From: Brucella thiophenivorans
Lineage (GTDB): Bacteria; Pseudomonadota; Alphaproteobacteria; Rhizobiales; Rhizobiaceae
Length of the DNA: 64,000 nucleotides
Assembly: GCF_002252445.1 (NCBI RefSeq)
Contig: NZ_NNRJ01000012.1
Location: 156,408 to 220,407, forward strand
Reading direction: 5' to 3'
Shown here: in pieces, positions 49,194 through 58,364 of the stretch
Numbering within the stretch: the first letter of the stretch is position 1
Layout of the letters: each line of letters begins with the position of its first letter
The notes under the pieces: generated by a model
The model's input: the letters and a program-made list of their open reading frames with translations, nothing else
The model's database searches: none
Told to the model about the DNA's origin: nothing
Position numbers and translations under genes: made by a program

Positions 49194-49831
49194 CTTTCGT
49201 GCAGTCCAGCTTCGCAAGAGATGATATGAACGCCTTTGCTTTCATAACAACATTTACCATCGTAGGCACAGTGCTCGTGCTCATTTTCGTAGTAATGCGC
49301 GGTAATGCTGTGGCTGAAGAATTGGGAAAACGACTGGCAGCAATCCCGGATTTTGAACCGAATGTGTCTCATGTCACATCCATGTGCAAAAACGCGATCG
49401 CCATTGATGTTCAGCGGCAAAAAGTTGCGATCATTGAGGATATAGTTCGTGTTAAAAAATTCACTACACAGCCAGCGATTATCGAATTTCATGAAATAAT
49501 TGCTGTCGAAGTTGTCCGCGATAACGCGTCACTTACCAAATTTAACCGCGGTAGTCAGTTAAAAGGCGCAGCTGTCGGCGGCATACTATTAGGGCCGGCT
49601 GGCATGTTACTTGGCGGGTTATCCGGTTCACGGCGGGAAAAAACCAAAGTGTGCCGCCTCTCTCTCAAAATCTACACTACGAATATAATCGACCCGGTTT
49701 GCGAGATATTCTTCATGGACATACCGGCACCGGGCGCGGATATGCAAACGGCTAATCACTTAATTCGAGACATGGATCAATGGTATGGCAGATTGCGTGC
49801 CATTATTGAGAGACAGAAGGCAGAACTATAA
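49178..49831 (+). CDS. Single-span membrane protein of unknown function
   Basis: A 217-residue protein with one N-terminal membrane segment (about 19-40, FAFITTFTIVGTVLVLIFVV) and a soluble part containing a beta-rich domain and a glycine-rich stretch LKGAAVGGILLGPAGMLLGG at about 127-146. I do not recognise the family. A second possible start (ATG at 49226, after AAGAG) would remove the first 16 residues. It is divergent from the serine recombinase. Confidence 0.65.
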   Translation: MSERFPFVQSSFARDDMNAFAFITTFTIVGTVLVLIFVVMRGNAVAEELGKRLAAIPDFEPNVSHVTSMCKNAIAIDVQRQKVAIIEDIVRVKKFTTQPAIIEFHEIIAVEVVRDNASLTKFNRGSQLKGAAVGGILLGPAGMLLGGLSGSRREKTKVCRLSLKIYTTNIIDPVCEIFFMDIPAPGADMQTANHLIRDMDQWYGRLRAIIERQKAEL

Positions 49832-49968
49832 ATTACTGTGGCGGCCACGTCCCCCTCAATATGATCCCGTTAACGAGAGCGGTATTGATCGACCCAAATC
49901 CAAACAGCCTCTAATCGTTGTTGTGTGTATACGTACTGCCCGCCAAACCTCATCAAAAGCACGCGCCT

Positions 49969-50448
49969 TTAAATAGAAGAATTAGCTACCAGCCACTTTT
50001 CCAGTGCTGCGATCATTTCCGGTCGGAGTCGCGTCTTTTGCCTAAGCGCCATCCCCAGAGATGCATCCAACCGGATAAAGCCCATCTCATCCATGACGCT
50101 TCCAAGTCTGAGACGTCGCTTTGACATTATGTCTTTAACGCGAGCAATCGCATCGGGCAGAAGCTTGCGATCATGTGCAATAGGCATTGATGAAGGAGTT
50201 ACTGGACGCTTGGCCTTAATATCGGCATGCAGCCATCTCAGAAACTCGCGCTGTTCATCTCGACTAGCTTTACCCCAAGCGTTCTTCATTTCATGCAGTC
50301 GTGTGCGTTTGGTCTTTAGTCCAGCGGCCAACAATGCATCAGTGACCGTTGAGTATTTACCGGCCTTGAGATCAGCGAAGATCGTTGGATGATCCCGCTT
50401 CAAGCGGTCTTCGTAATACTCATTGTCACGCACCGTCTTCTTTGACAT
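49969..50448 (-). CDS. Island protein of unknown function
   Basis: A 159-residue charged protein: MSKKTVRDNEYYEDRLKRDH, then a helical part with ADLKAGKYSTVTDALLAAGLKTKRTRLHEMKNAW (in parts) that looks like a small helix-turn-helix, and a basic C-terminal half ending KWLVANSSI. The repeated DALLAAGL / SKRRLRLGSVMDEMGFIRLD pattern suggests DNA binding, but no family is recognised. The reading frame is open 81 bases further upstream. Confidence 0.6.
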   Translation of the reverse strand: MSKKTVRDNEYYEDRLKRDHPTIFADLKAGKYSTVTDALLAAGLKTKRTRLHEMKNAWGKASRDEQREFLRWLHADIKAKRPVTPSSMPIAHDRKLLPDAIARVKDIMSKRRLRLGSVMDEMGFIRLDASLGMALRQKTRLRPEMIAALEKWLVANSSI

Positions 50449-50529
50449 TCTGATATTTGGGCTCTGGTGTTTAGTGAAAGCTCGATAAGACTCGCTGGTG
50501 CGTTTGGCATGCCCGATGCTGTTGTGCAA

Positions 50530-50947
50530 TGTGAGAATGCGAAAAGCCGTCCTGTGACCATCTGTGAGTCGACCATAATTATTACCATTTAGCGATAAGC
50601 ACTATTGAGACCTTGGGTGTTCGGTCTGGATCAGAAACAACTGTCCAAGTCGGATGACTTCTCCTCGGACGAGGTGGGTAAGCTTGCGGAGCCATAGTTC
50701 AGGGATCAAAGTCCGGCTCTCAAAAGCGGATTACCCAATAGCAAGATTCTCCAATTTATCCTCACGAAAGCATTCTTTGGCATCTGACATGTAATCGGGG
50801 CTTTAATTGCCGCGGCCCATCTGACAATTTGCCAACGATCTCTGGCATAGCCCGAATCATCTATTGCACCGCGCGTCAGGTGGCTTGTTTGGCCCACAGC
50901 ATCACTTGTCGCGCGGACGACAGCAGGTCAGACAGAAGGAATGGAAT
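50530..50947. other. Gap before the restriction-modification genes
   Basis: About 420 bases with no gene seen; one short imperfect hairpin near 50655-50680 (CCTCGGACGAGG). It presumably carries the promoter for the mod-res pair. Confidence 0.5.
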
Positions 50948-53104
50948 GTGTCGCGACTTACCGATTTGATTGCTCAGGCTAAGGCTAAGGACGCCAATCT
51001 CGGGACGGAACTAGAACGTGAGTTTCGCGTGCTAGCGAACCGCCGTTCATTCGGGCTGAACTTTGAACGGCACCGCCCTGAAAGTGTCGACTTGCCGGGT
51101 CGTCCAATTCGCAAAGGCGATAAGGTGCGCGTCCTGCCTCCGCGAGGAGAAATGAAAAAGGGCAATCAGCAGCTTTGGATAGTTCAGGCAATTCAGCGCG
51201 ATGGAAGCAAGCGGCTAGCCGATCTGGTGACGATCAACGGGGCCGAGGAAGAGGCACAAACTGTCACGGTGGATGATCTGATCGTTGTCGCAGAATTCAA
51301 GGATTACATTTACCCTGGCCTTGTCAGCACAAGCAAAATTACTCGTGGTGGCGACAAGCCGTTTCACACCGTCATCAATAGTGAGAATTTTCATGCGCTA
51401 GAAGCACTAACCTATACACATCGTGGCCGGATCGATGCTATTTATATAGATCCACCATATAATACTGGTGCTCGGGACTGGAAATACAACAACGACTATG
51501 TTGAAGCGGAAGACATCTACCGTCATTCTAAATGGCTGGCAATGATAGAAAGGCGTCTAAAAGTTGCAAAGGAGCTGCTCAACTCTGAAGCAAGTTGTCT
51601 TATCGTTTCGATTGACGAAAAAGAATTCTTAAGATTGGGCTTGTTATTAGAGCAAGTTTTCCCTGAAGCTGAAGTTGTTATGATAACCAGTGTAATTAGC
51701 GCCAAGGGTGCCGTTCGTCCGGGCCGATTTTCAAGGGTAGAAGAACACATTTTCTTTGTCTTCATAGGGCAAGCAAAAGTTAAGTGGTGGACAAGCAACA
51801 TGCTGCCATCAGCGGGCGACGAAGATAAGAGACGATCGAACAGCGAACTTGCTCCTATTGAGTGGTTACTTTTGAGACGTCGTGAGCCGACAAGCGTTCG
51901 AAATGCACGCCCTAATCAATTTTATCCGATTTTTATCCGCATTTCGGACGGCCATATTCATTCTATCGGTGACCCAATCCCTCCTGGGATCGACAGAAAA
52001 ACTGTCGAGACTCCCAATGGAACATTCGCAATGTGGCCGATCAAACCTGATGGAACCGAGATGCTTTGGGGACTGACACCGGATGTTCTGAGAAGGAATT
52101 GGGCCGAGGGCTATGTGCGGGTGAACAATTGGAAGCCGCAAAAACTTACTGGCTCAATACAGTATTTACAAACAGGAGTAATTAAACGAATTAAGTGTGG
52201 TGAGATAGTAATTACTGGCCACGCTACTGACGGCTCTGTGCAAGGACATGTTGCGGAAGGTGCCAATCTTGGAACCTCACCTAAACGCGTCTGGAATATG
52301 AGGTCTCACAACGCGGAAACAGGCGGAACAAACCTACTGACGGCACTGATCCCAGGTCGCCGATTTCCATTCCCTAAGTCTCTATATGCAGTAGAAGATG
52401 CGCTGCGCTTCGTGGTTGCCGACAATCCCAATGCAATAATCCTCGATTTTTTTGCCGGATCAGGAACTACTGCTCACGCCACTATGCGCCTTAATCGACA
52501 AGATGATGGCCAACGTCAATGCATCTCCGTCACAAATAACGAAGTCGCTGCGGATGAACATGTCAGCCTTCGCAAGGAAAAGTTGCGACCTGGAGATCCA
52601 AATTGGGAAAAGTGGGGCATTTGTGACTTCGTTACTAAGCCGCGCATTGCGGCCGCAATCACCGGCACGACGCCCGAGGGCCAACCTATCGTGGGCGACT
52701 ACAAATTTACCGACGAGTTTCCAATGGCACAGGGCTTTGCGGCCAATACTGAGTTTTTTACGCTAACCTACGAAACCCCGGTTGCCGTAAGCCATAACCG
52801 CGCTTTCACGCGGATCGCACCGCTGCTTTGGATGCGAGCGGGGAGCCGAGGACGACGAATTGAGGGTTTACCCGATACCGGATGGGACGTCGCTGACAGT
52901 TATGGGCTATTGACAGATCTGGACCAAGCATCGCCCTTCTGTGCTGCGATCATCGAAAGGGGCACCTGTATCCGCATGGCTTATATAGTCACCGATGACG
53001 AGCGCCGCTTTCAAGCCGTCGCTCAACAATTGCCAGACGGAATAGAAGCAGTGCGGCTTTACGAATCTTATTTGACCAACTTCCGCTTTTCGATGGGGCG
53101 ATGA
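50948..53104 (+). CDS. mod: Type III-like DNA methyltransferase (Mod)
   Basis: A 718-residue N6-adenine methyltransferase of the beta class: the catalytic DPPYNTG (about 168-174) precedes the SAM-binding DFFAGSGTTAHA (about 500), with target recognition expected in the long region between. The first 140 residues are an extra domain with KGDKVRVLPPRG. It should protect host DNA from the Res partner that starts 3 bases after its stop. The start is GTG after AGAAGGAA; longer in-frame sequence has no ribosome site. The target sequence cannot be predicted. Confidence 0.92.
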   Translation: MSRLTDLIAQAKAKDANLGTELEREFRVLANRRSFGLNFERHRPESVDLPGRPIRKGDKVRVLPPRGEMKKGNQQLWIVQAIQRDGSKRLADLVTINGAEEEAQTVTVDDLIVVAEFKDYIYPGLVSTSKITRGGDKPFHTVINSENFHALEALTYTHRGRIDAIYIDPPYNTGARDWKYNNDYVEAEDIYRHSKWLAMIERRLKVAKELLNSEASCLIVSIDEKEFLRLGLLLEQVFPEAEVVMITSVISAKGAVRPGRFSRVEEHIFFVFIGQAKVKWWTSNMLPSAGDEDKRRSNSELAPIEWLLLRRREPTSVRNARPNQFYPIFIRISDGHIHSIGDPIPPGIDRKTVETPNGTFAMWPIKPDGTEMLWGLTPDVLRRNWAEGYVRVNNWKPQKLTGSIQYLQTGVIKRIKCGEIVITGHATDGSVQGHVAEGANLGTSPKRVWNMRSHNAETGGTNLLTALIPGRRFPFPKSLYAVEDALRFVVADNPNAIILDFFAGSGTTAHATMRLNRQDDGQRQCISVTNNEVAADEHVSLRKEKLRPGDPNWEKWGICDFVTKPRIAAAITGTTPEGQPIVGDYKFTDEFPMAQGFAANTEFFTLTYETPVAVSHNRAFTRIAPLLWMRAGSRGRRIEGLPDTGWDVADSYGLLTDLDQASPFCAAIIERGTCIRMAYIVTDDERRFQAVAQQLPDGIEAVRLYESYLTNFRFSMGR

Positions 53105-53107
53105 GAC

Positions 53108-55705
53108 ATGAAATTCACGCTCAAGGATTATCAAAGTGATGCCGTTGCGAAGGTTTTGGAGAACTTACGCAAAGCTCGTAAACGTTGGCACGAGGACAGT
53201 GACAAAAATGCCTTCTCACTATCGGCCACTACCGGTGCCGGTAAGACCGTTATGGCAGGGGCAGTCTTCGAGGCGCTGATTTTTGGTAACGACGAATACG
53301 AATTTGAGCCGGATCCCGGCGCGGTCGTAATCTGGTTCAGCGATGATCCATCTCTGAACGAACAGTCGAAATGGCGCTTGAATGAAGCATCCGACAAACT
53401 GACCGTATCCGACCTTGTGACTGTCGGCAACACATTCAGCTCGGAACGGCTAGAGGCAGGCAAAGTCTATTTTCTCAACACGCAGAAGCTATCTAAAACA
53501 AGTCTTCTGACACGCGGGCATGATGCGGATGACCCAGCAATCGAAACGACAGACGGGCAGAAGATTATGCCTGACATGCGTGCCTATACGATCTGGGACA
53601 TTATCCGAAACACAATCGAAGATCCTGATCTGACACTCTATCTTGTGCTGGATGAAGCGCATCGTGGTATGAAGGACGGCGGCATCACCAGTGCTACCGG
53701 AAGGCCCACTATCGTCAAGCAGCTTATTAACGGATCAGGTAGCACGCCCGGCATTCCCATCGTATTGGGTATCTCGGCGACCGTGCAGCGGTTCAATGAC
53801 GCGATGGCCGGAATGCAGAATCGCACGATCATGCCGCATGTGGAAGTTAGTCCTGCGTTGGTGCAGGCATCAGGCTTGCTAAAGGATACTATTGCGCTTG
53901 ACGTTCCCGATGAGACTGGAGACTTTGCTACGGTTCTTCTTCGCCGAGGGACCGACAAGCTGCGGGAAATAACTGATGCTTGGGCTGGTTACGCTGAAGA
54001 TCAAGGCGATGGCAGCAAGGTAATGCCACTAATGGTGCTACAAGTGCCGAATTCGCCGGATCACAATGAGATCGGCGAATGGCTCGATACAATCTTTGCG
54101 CGCTGGCCGAATCTGCCCGCCAACAGCGTCGCGAATGTCTTTGGCGAACATAGGACTGAGAGATTTGGAAAACACGAAGTGGCTTATATCGAGCCGCAAC
54201 GGGTGCAGCAGGATATATCTGTTCGCATACTGATCGCAAAGGACGCCATCAGCACAGGTTGGGATTGCCCTCGCGCGGAGGTAATGGTTTCCTTCCGCGC
54301 TGCCACCGACAAAACCCATATCACGCAGCTATTGGGGCGAATGGTGCGCACGCCTCTAGCCCGAAGAATCGCGGGTAATGACCGACTCAATTCCGTAGAT
54401 TGCCTTCTGCCATATTTCAACAAGGATACGGTAGAGGCGGTTGTCACGGAACTTATGACAGGCGGCGACGGTGGAGGCGAATTACCAGGGCGGCGCATCC
54501 TTATCAATCCGCGCGAAATGATGCCTAATCCAGATATTCCGGAGGAGGTATGGGAGAAGCTAGTCTCTTTGCCATCGAACACGTTGCCTAAGAAGCAGGC
54601 ACGACCGATCAAGCGGTTGACAGCGCTGGCACATGAATTGGCGGCGGATGATCTGTTAAAGGATGCGGGTAAAATCGCGCACCGAAAGATGCACGAATAT
54701 CTCGACACGTTAGCGGAAATCCATAAGGAGGGAATCGAAGTTGCGAAGGCAGCGATCTTAACTGTCGAGGGCAAGAGCGTGCTTGCAGACGTCAAGACGC
54801 AAACGATGACGTTCAACGATTTCGTTGAGATTGCTGACTATGCCGTGATTGAGGACGCATATAAGCGGGCCGCACGAGCGATTAGTCCTGATCTTGCGCT
54901 GACGTATGCTGAGCATATAGCAACTTATAGGGATGATATCGAGGATGAAGAAGAAGCACTTATAGATGCACACACGGTCATTGCCGCGCTGGGGCTTATT
55001 CCGGCGATCAAGACTGATCTTGAAGCTTACGCTGAAGAACTGGCACAGGTTTGGCTAGCTCAGTATCAACATCAGATCTATAAACTTAAAGACGAGAGAC
55101 AGGACGTATACGGTCAGATAAAAGAAATGAGCGCGGAACCGATGCCTGTCGAAATGATCCGCCCACATATGTGGTTGCAGATGACGACTGCTCGCGAAAA
55201 TGGCAAGGATGTTGATCTAAATCGCTATACGCGCCACCTACTTTGTGATGAAAATCTGCTCTTCCCGCAGGAATTCACTTCGAGCTGGGAGCCCATCGTT
55301 TTGAAAGCGGAACTGACGCGCGATGACGCGATCGGTTGGTATAGAAACCCTGCTCGCTCCGGCCAGGATTCACTTGGTATTACATATGAATATGCTAATG
55401 AGACCAGGATATTACGTCCTGACTTCATCTTCTTTGTGCGGCTGGAAGATGGAAGTGTCGGAGCAGACCTTATTGATCCGCATGGTGACTACCTGGCTGA
55501 CTCCTTGCCCAAGTTGAAAGGACTGGCGCGGTATGCTGCAGAAAACCTATCTATCTATCGTAGGATTGAAGCGGTTAACAAGACTAGAGCTGGGAGCTAC
55601 CGCGTTCTTGACATGACAGACGAGAAGGTGCGCCTCGCAATTGAGGCCGCGACCAGTGCCGAATCCCTCTATACCAGCGCGATTGCGGCAGATTATTTAA
55701 TCTAG
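53108..55705 (+). CDS. res: Type III-like restriction subunit (Res), DEAD/DEAH helicase
   Basis: An 865-residue superfamily 2 translocase: YQSDAVAKVLENL, Walker A TTGAGKT (about 41-47), DEAH in VLDEAHRGM (about 181), LGISATVQRF (motif III) and QLLGRMVRTP (motif VI, about 406). Classical type III Res proteins such as EcoP15I (about 970 residues) end with a PD-(D/E)xK nuclease. Here the matching place reads RPDFIFF (about 768) and GADLIDPHG (about 785-793), without the ExK. Either a variant nuclease or an inactive one is possible. GATGAGAC overlaps the end of mod. Confidence 0.92.
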   Translation: MKFTLKDYQSDAVAKVLENLRKARKRWHEDSDKNAFSLSATTGAGKTVMAGAVFEALIFGNDEYEFEPDPGAVVIWFSDDPSLNEQSKWRLNEASDKLTVSDLVTVGNTFSSERLEAGKVYFLNTQKLSKTSLLTRGHDADDPAIETTDGQKIMPDMRAYTIWDIIRNTIEDPDLTLYLVLDEAHRGMKDGGITSATGRPTIVKQLINGSGSTPGIPIVLGISATVQRFNDAMAGMQNRTIMPHVEVSPALVQASGLLKDTIALDVPDETGDFATVLLRRGTDKLREITDAWAGYAEDQGDGSKVMPLMVLQVPNSPDHNEIGEWLDTIFARWPNLPANSVANVFGEHRTERFGKHEVAYIEPQRVQQDISVRILIAKDAISTGWDCPRAEVMVSFRAATDKTHITQLLGRMVRTPLARRIAGNDRLNSVDCLLPYFNKDTVEAVVTELMTGGDGGGELPGRRILINPREMMPNPDIPEEVWEKLVSLPSNTLPKKQARPIKRLTALAHELAADDLLKDAGKIAHRKMHEYLDTLAEIHKEGIEVAKAAILTVEGKSVLADVKTQTMTFNDFVEIADYAVIEDAYKRAARAISPDLALTYAEHIATYRDDIEDEEEALIDAHTVIAALGLIPAIKTDLEAYAEELAQVWLAQYQHQIYKLKDERQDVYGQIKEMSAEPMPVEMIRPHMWLQMTTARENGKDVDLNRYTRHLLCDENLLFPQEFTSSWEPIVLKAELTRDDAIGWYRNPARSGQDSLGITYEYANETRILRPDFIFFVRLEDGSVGADLIDPHGDYLADSLPKLKGLARYAAENLSIYRRIEAVNKTRAGSYRVLDMTDEKVRLAIEAATSAESLYTSAIAADYLI

Positions 55706-55730
55706 TTGATGCACGTAAGTGAGATCACCA

Positions 55731-55762
55731 ACGGCACGTGTAAGCCACATTCCACGTGCCGT
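55731..55762 (+). terminator. Hairpin after res
   Basis: ACGGCACGTG and CACGTGCCGT form a 10-bp perfect stem with a 12-base loop, 25 bases after the res stop. There is no strong T run. Confidence 0.5.
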
Positions 55763-55871
55763 CACATAATAGTTGTCTGGTGCGCAGATGTTAATGGTGC
55801 ATTATCACTAAATTATAGTGCTAGCTAACCCGTCATACGCCTGAGTGGAGGCAACTAACTGATCCAAGACC

Positions 55872-55938
<67 letters not shown>

Positions 55939-56069
55939 CATTAACTGAACCTGTAATTTGAGTAGAAGATTTCCTATCCTTGTCTTAGCGCCTATAGAGC
56001 CCTCGCATTTTTTAACAGATGGCCACATTTGCAGCGCGATCAAGCTACCTTCATCAGGGTATCCAAACA

Positions 56070-56621
56070 TCAAAGGTTCTTCTTAGCAAACTGATCGAAT
56101 GCCTTCAGGAAATCGCTAAGGAACTTGGCAGTGTCGGGCACCAGCTTGCCGCTTTCATCCACCAGCTTGTCAACATGTGCAAGATAAGCCTCAGGCTGTT
56201 GCAGAGTTGGCATATCAAGAAAAACAAGCGATTGACGCAGGTGATGATTAGCGCCGAAGGCCGAAATATTGCCCGGTGAACCGCTGATGATCGCAGCAGG
56301 CTTCCCACTCCAGACGCTCTCGCCATATGGACGTGAACCGACATCCAGCGCGTTTTTGAGAGCAGCAGGAACAGACCGGTTATATTCGGGCGTCACAAAC
56401 AAAACCGCGTTGGCTTTTGCCAGCTCTGAACGAAACCGCGTCCATGCTGCGGGTGGTGTATCCGTATCGAGATCTGGATTATAAAGTGGCAAATCACCAA
56501 CCTCAACAAGCGTCAGGGCCATATCATCCGGCGTTATCGCGTTCAAACCAACCGCCACCTTACGGTTGAATGAATCTTTTCTCAGGCTACCGACAAGAAC
56601 AGCGACATTCACTTTCGTCAT
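56070..56621 (-). CDS. NADPH-dependent FMN reductase family protein
   Basis: A 183-residue flavodoxin-like reductase (ChrR/azoreductase-type). Seen are VAVLVGSLRKDSFNRKVAV, where GSLRKDS binds the FMN phosphate, VGDLPLYNPDLD, FVTPEYNRSVPAALKNALD and SGSPGNISAFGA. Relatives reduce quinones, chromate or azo dyes; no substrate can be named. The first chromosomal gene right of the island, leftward, with a RIME-like element just upstream. Confidence 0.92.
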   Translation of the reverse strand: MTKVNVAVLVGSLRKDSFNRKVAVGLNAITPDDMALTLVEVGDLPLYNPDLDTDTPPAAWTRFRSELAKANAVLFVTPEYNRSVPAALKNALDVGSRPYGESVWSGKPAAIISGSPGNISAFGANHHLRQSLVFLDMPTLQQPEAYLAHVDKLVDESGKLVPDTAKFLSDFLKAFDQFAKKNL

Positions 56622-56640
56622 TACAGTTTCCTCATTCAGA

Positions 56641-56738
56641 GCGCATCCCGAAAAGTGTAAAACGGTCGTCGGAAATGATGCGCGTTAAAATAAATGGTTG
56701 AAGCGCAGATCTGATAATATCAGATAGAAACGTGCTCT
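56641..56738. repeat. RIME-like element, copy 3
   Basis: The two-palindrome plan of copy 1: GCGCATCCCGAAAAGTGTAA... closing at ATGCGC near 56682, then AGCGCAGATCTGATAATATC... ending GTGCTCT at 56738. Confidence 0.8.
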
Positions 56739-56843
56739 AACCCGGCAAAAAACTATAATTTTCTCAGAAACAAACTAAGTCAAAAAATAGATGCGACAAC
56801 CTCCAATGAGTTCGAGTGTTCGAACTTTATGAACACGCACTCT

Positions 56844-58283
56844 TTAACTATCAACAAGCGACCAGAAGCCATGCTTTCTGCCGTGAACCTTTCGCAGATC
56901 AACCAGATAAGCTTCGTGCGGCGCAAATATGCGGTAGTCTGGGATATTACGAGCCAAAGCACCGCACTCAAGCAGATGATGTGCAGCGTGCTTATAGCGG
57001 CTCGACCGGCCACTCTTAAGGGTGAAGTCAATCATCGAACGCAAAACAATGGATGCCGCCAGAGGAAATTTTGCAGACAGTTTCTCTGCGGCCACCGACA
57101 TCAGTTCATAACGATCACCGTTCATTTCACGGGCTCGACTGATTATCAGTTTAAAAGCTTCTGAGAGTGATGGATACTGAAGGAGAAATTGCAGCGCCAG
57201 GTTTGCATCGGGAAATGTCTGAGCATAAGCGAACGCTTTTTCTTCAGCTTCAATGTCATCAAAATCAGCAAGCCGTTTCACATATTCGCGCAGTAGCTCA
57301 TGATTGAGCGTCTGCTCAAAGCTCTTCCATCGAAACTGTTGCGCCTCTTCCGAGCGCCCAAGGGCTTCGAGAAGCTCCGCCCGCAAAGCCTGCCACTCTA
57401 AAGGGATTTCTCGACGGCTGTCGAATTCGGTCTTATCGAGTGCATTCAGTGCTTCCTCGGTTCGACCGGCCGCAAAAAGCCTCCGTGCAATATCAATCGA
57501 GACTGTTGCAAAAACCCGTGATTTTCCGGATTGCTGATCAATATAAAGTTCAACGTCGCCTAACGCATCAGCGATTTGCTGAAGTACGACTTTGACTTTG
57601 ATTGCTTTCCCGCTGCTATAAAGCTCATCACGATAAACAGCTCCATTGCTACCCCAGCCAACCACATCTTTGTTCTTCTTTGAAACTTTCGGTCTGGTCT
57701 CTTCCGCCCATTCTTCAAATTTCTTCTGAAGCATCCGCAACCCATCTTCACGAAGAGATGGTGCCATTGCCCCTATAAGCTCATCATATTGGCCATATCC
57801 ATTGTCCTGCAAGACAGAGAAGATTTTCTCGACCACGCTTTCAGCTGGAAGTTTTGCCAAAGTCGCGATCCGCCCAGCGTCTTCGCATGCTGTATGGAAG
57901 CTCTCAATCAATACGCCACTACCGTCGTGAGAACGCTCGAAAACTGAATCTGCTAGCGAGAGAAACTGCCAGATCAGCTCAAAGGCATCATGCGGATCAT
58001 TCGGCGCAATTTTCTCGATAATAGATTTGCGTTGCGCCTCCAGGTCAGCCTTCACGGACTTGACCTTCTGCCAGTTAATCCAGCTTCTAGAGCGAGCGAT
58101 ACTGCCCAAACGCTTGCGGACTTCTCTCGCCAGCTCAACTCCACTCGAGTTACCCACGAGTTCCATCCGAAGCAACCGCTTGTGATTGGCATTGCCAGTG
58201 CTGATCTCAATCAATAGCTCAGCAAGTCGCTCAGCACCCAAGGCTTCAAGGTTCTTCGAATTCAGTGTTGTCTTCGATGCCAT
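56844..58283 (-). CDS. DUF6880 family protein
   Basis: A 479-residue soluble, mostly helical protein. The N-terminus (LNSKNLEALGAERLAELLIE, NANHKRLLRMELVGN) and the C-terminus (YKHAAHHLLECGALARNIPD, HEAYLVDLRKVHGRKHGFW) match the DUF6880 family; the middle looks like tetratricopeptide-type repeats (EALNALDKTEF, LLEALGRSEEAQQFRWKSFE). Function unknown. Alone between two RIME- and promoter-like gaps, leftward. Confidence 0.8.
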   Translation of the reverse strand: MASKTTLNSKNLEALGAERLAELLIEISTGNANHKRLLRMELVGNSSGVELAREVRKRLGSIARSRSWINWQKVKSVKADLEAQRKSIIEKIAPNDPHDAFELIWQFLSLADSVFERSHDGSGVLIESFHTACEDAGRIATLAKLPAESVVEKIFSVLQDNGYGQYDELIGAMAPSLREDGLRMLQKKFEEWAEETRPKVSKKNKDVVGWGSNGAVYRDELYSSGKAIKVKVVLQQIADALGDVELYIDQQSGKSRVFATVSIDIARRLFAAGRTEEALNALDKTEFDSRREIPLEWQALRAELLEALGRSEEAQQFRWKSFEQTLNHELLREYVKRLADFDDIEAEEKAFAYAQTFPDANLALQFLLQYPSLSEAFKLIISRAREMNGDRYELMSVAAEKLSAKFPLAASIVLRSMIDFTLKSGRSSRYKHAAHHLLECGALARNIPDYRIFAPHEAYLVDLRKVHGRKHGFWSLVDS

Positions 58284-58364
58284 AATTTTCTCGGTCCATT
58301 TGATCGAACTTTATCGATCAAACCAGCAGGCGCAAGCAAATGTAACAGCGTTTGAGAAACAAGG

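Larger units (their letters stand above)
42993..55871. mobile_element. Genomic island in tRNA-Ser(CGA), about 12.9 kb
   Basis: It is bounded by perfect 67-bp repeats of the tRNA 3' end and contains a tyrosine integrase, a serine recombinase, a second broken integrase start, restriction-modification genes, a HipA-like module and several unknown genes. The genes on both sides are ordinary chromosomal ones. No replication or conjugation gene is recognisable, so it is an integrative, probably non-self-transmissible element. Confidence 0.9.
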
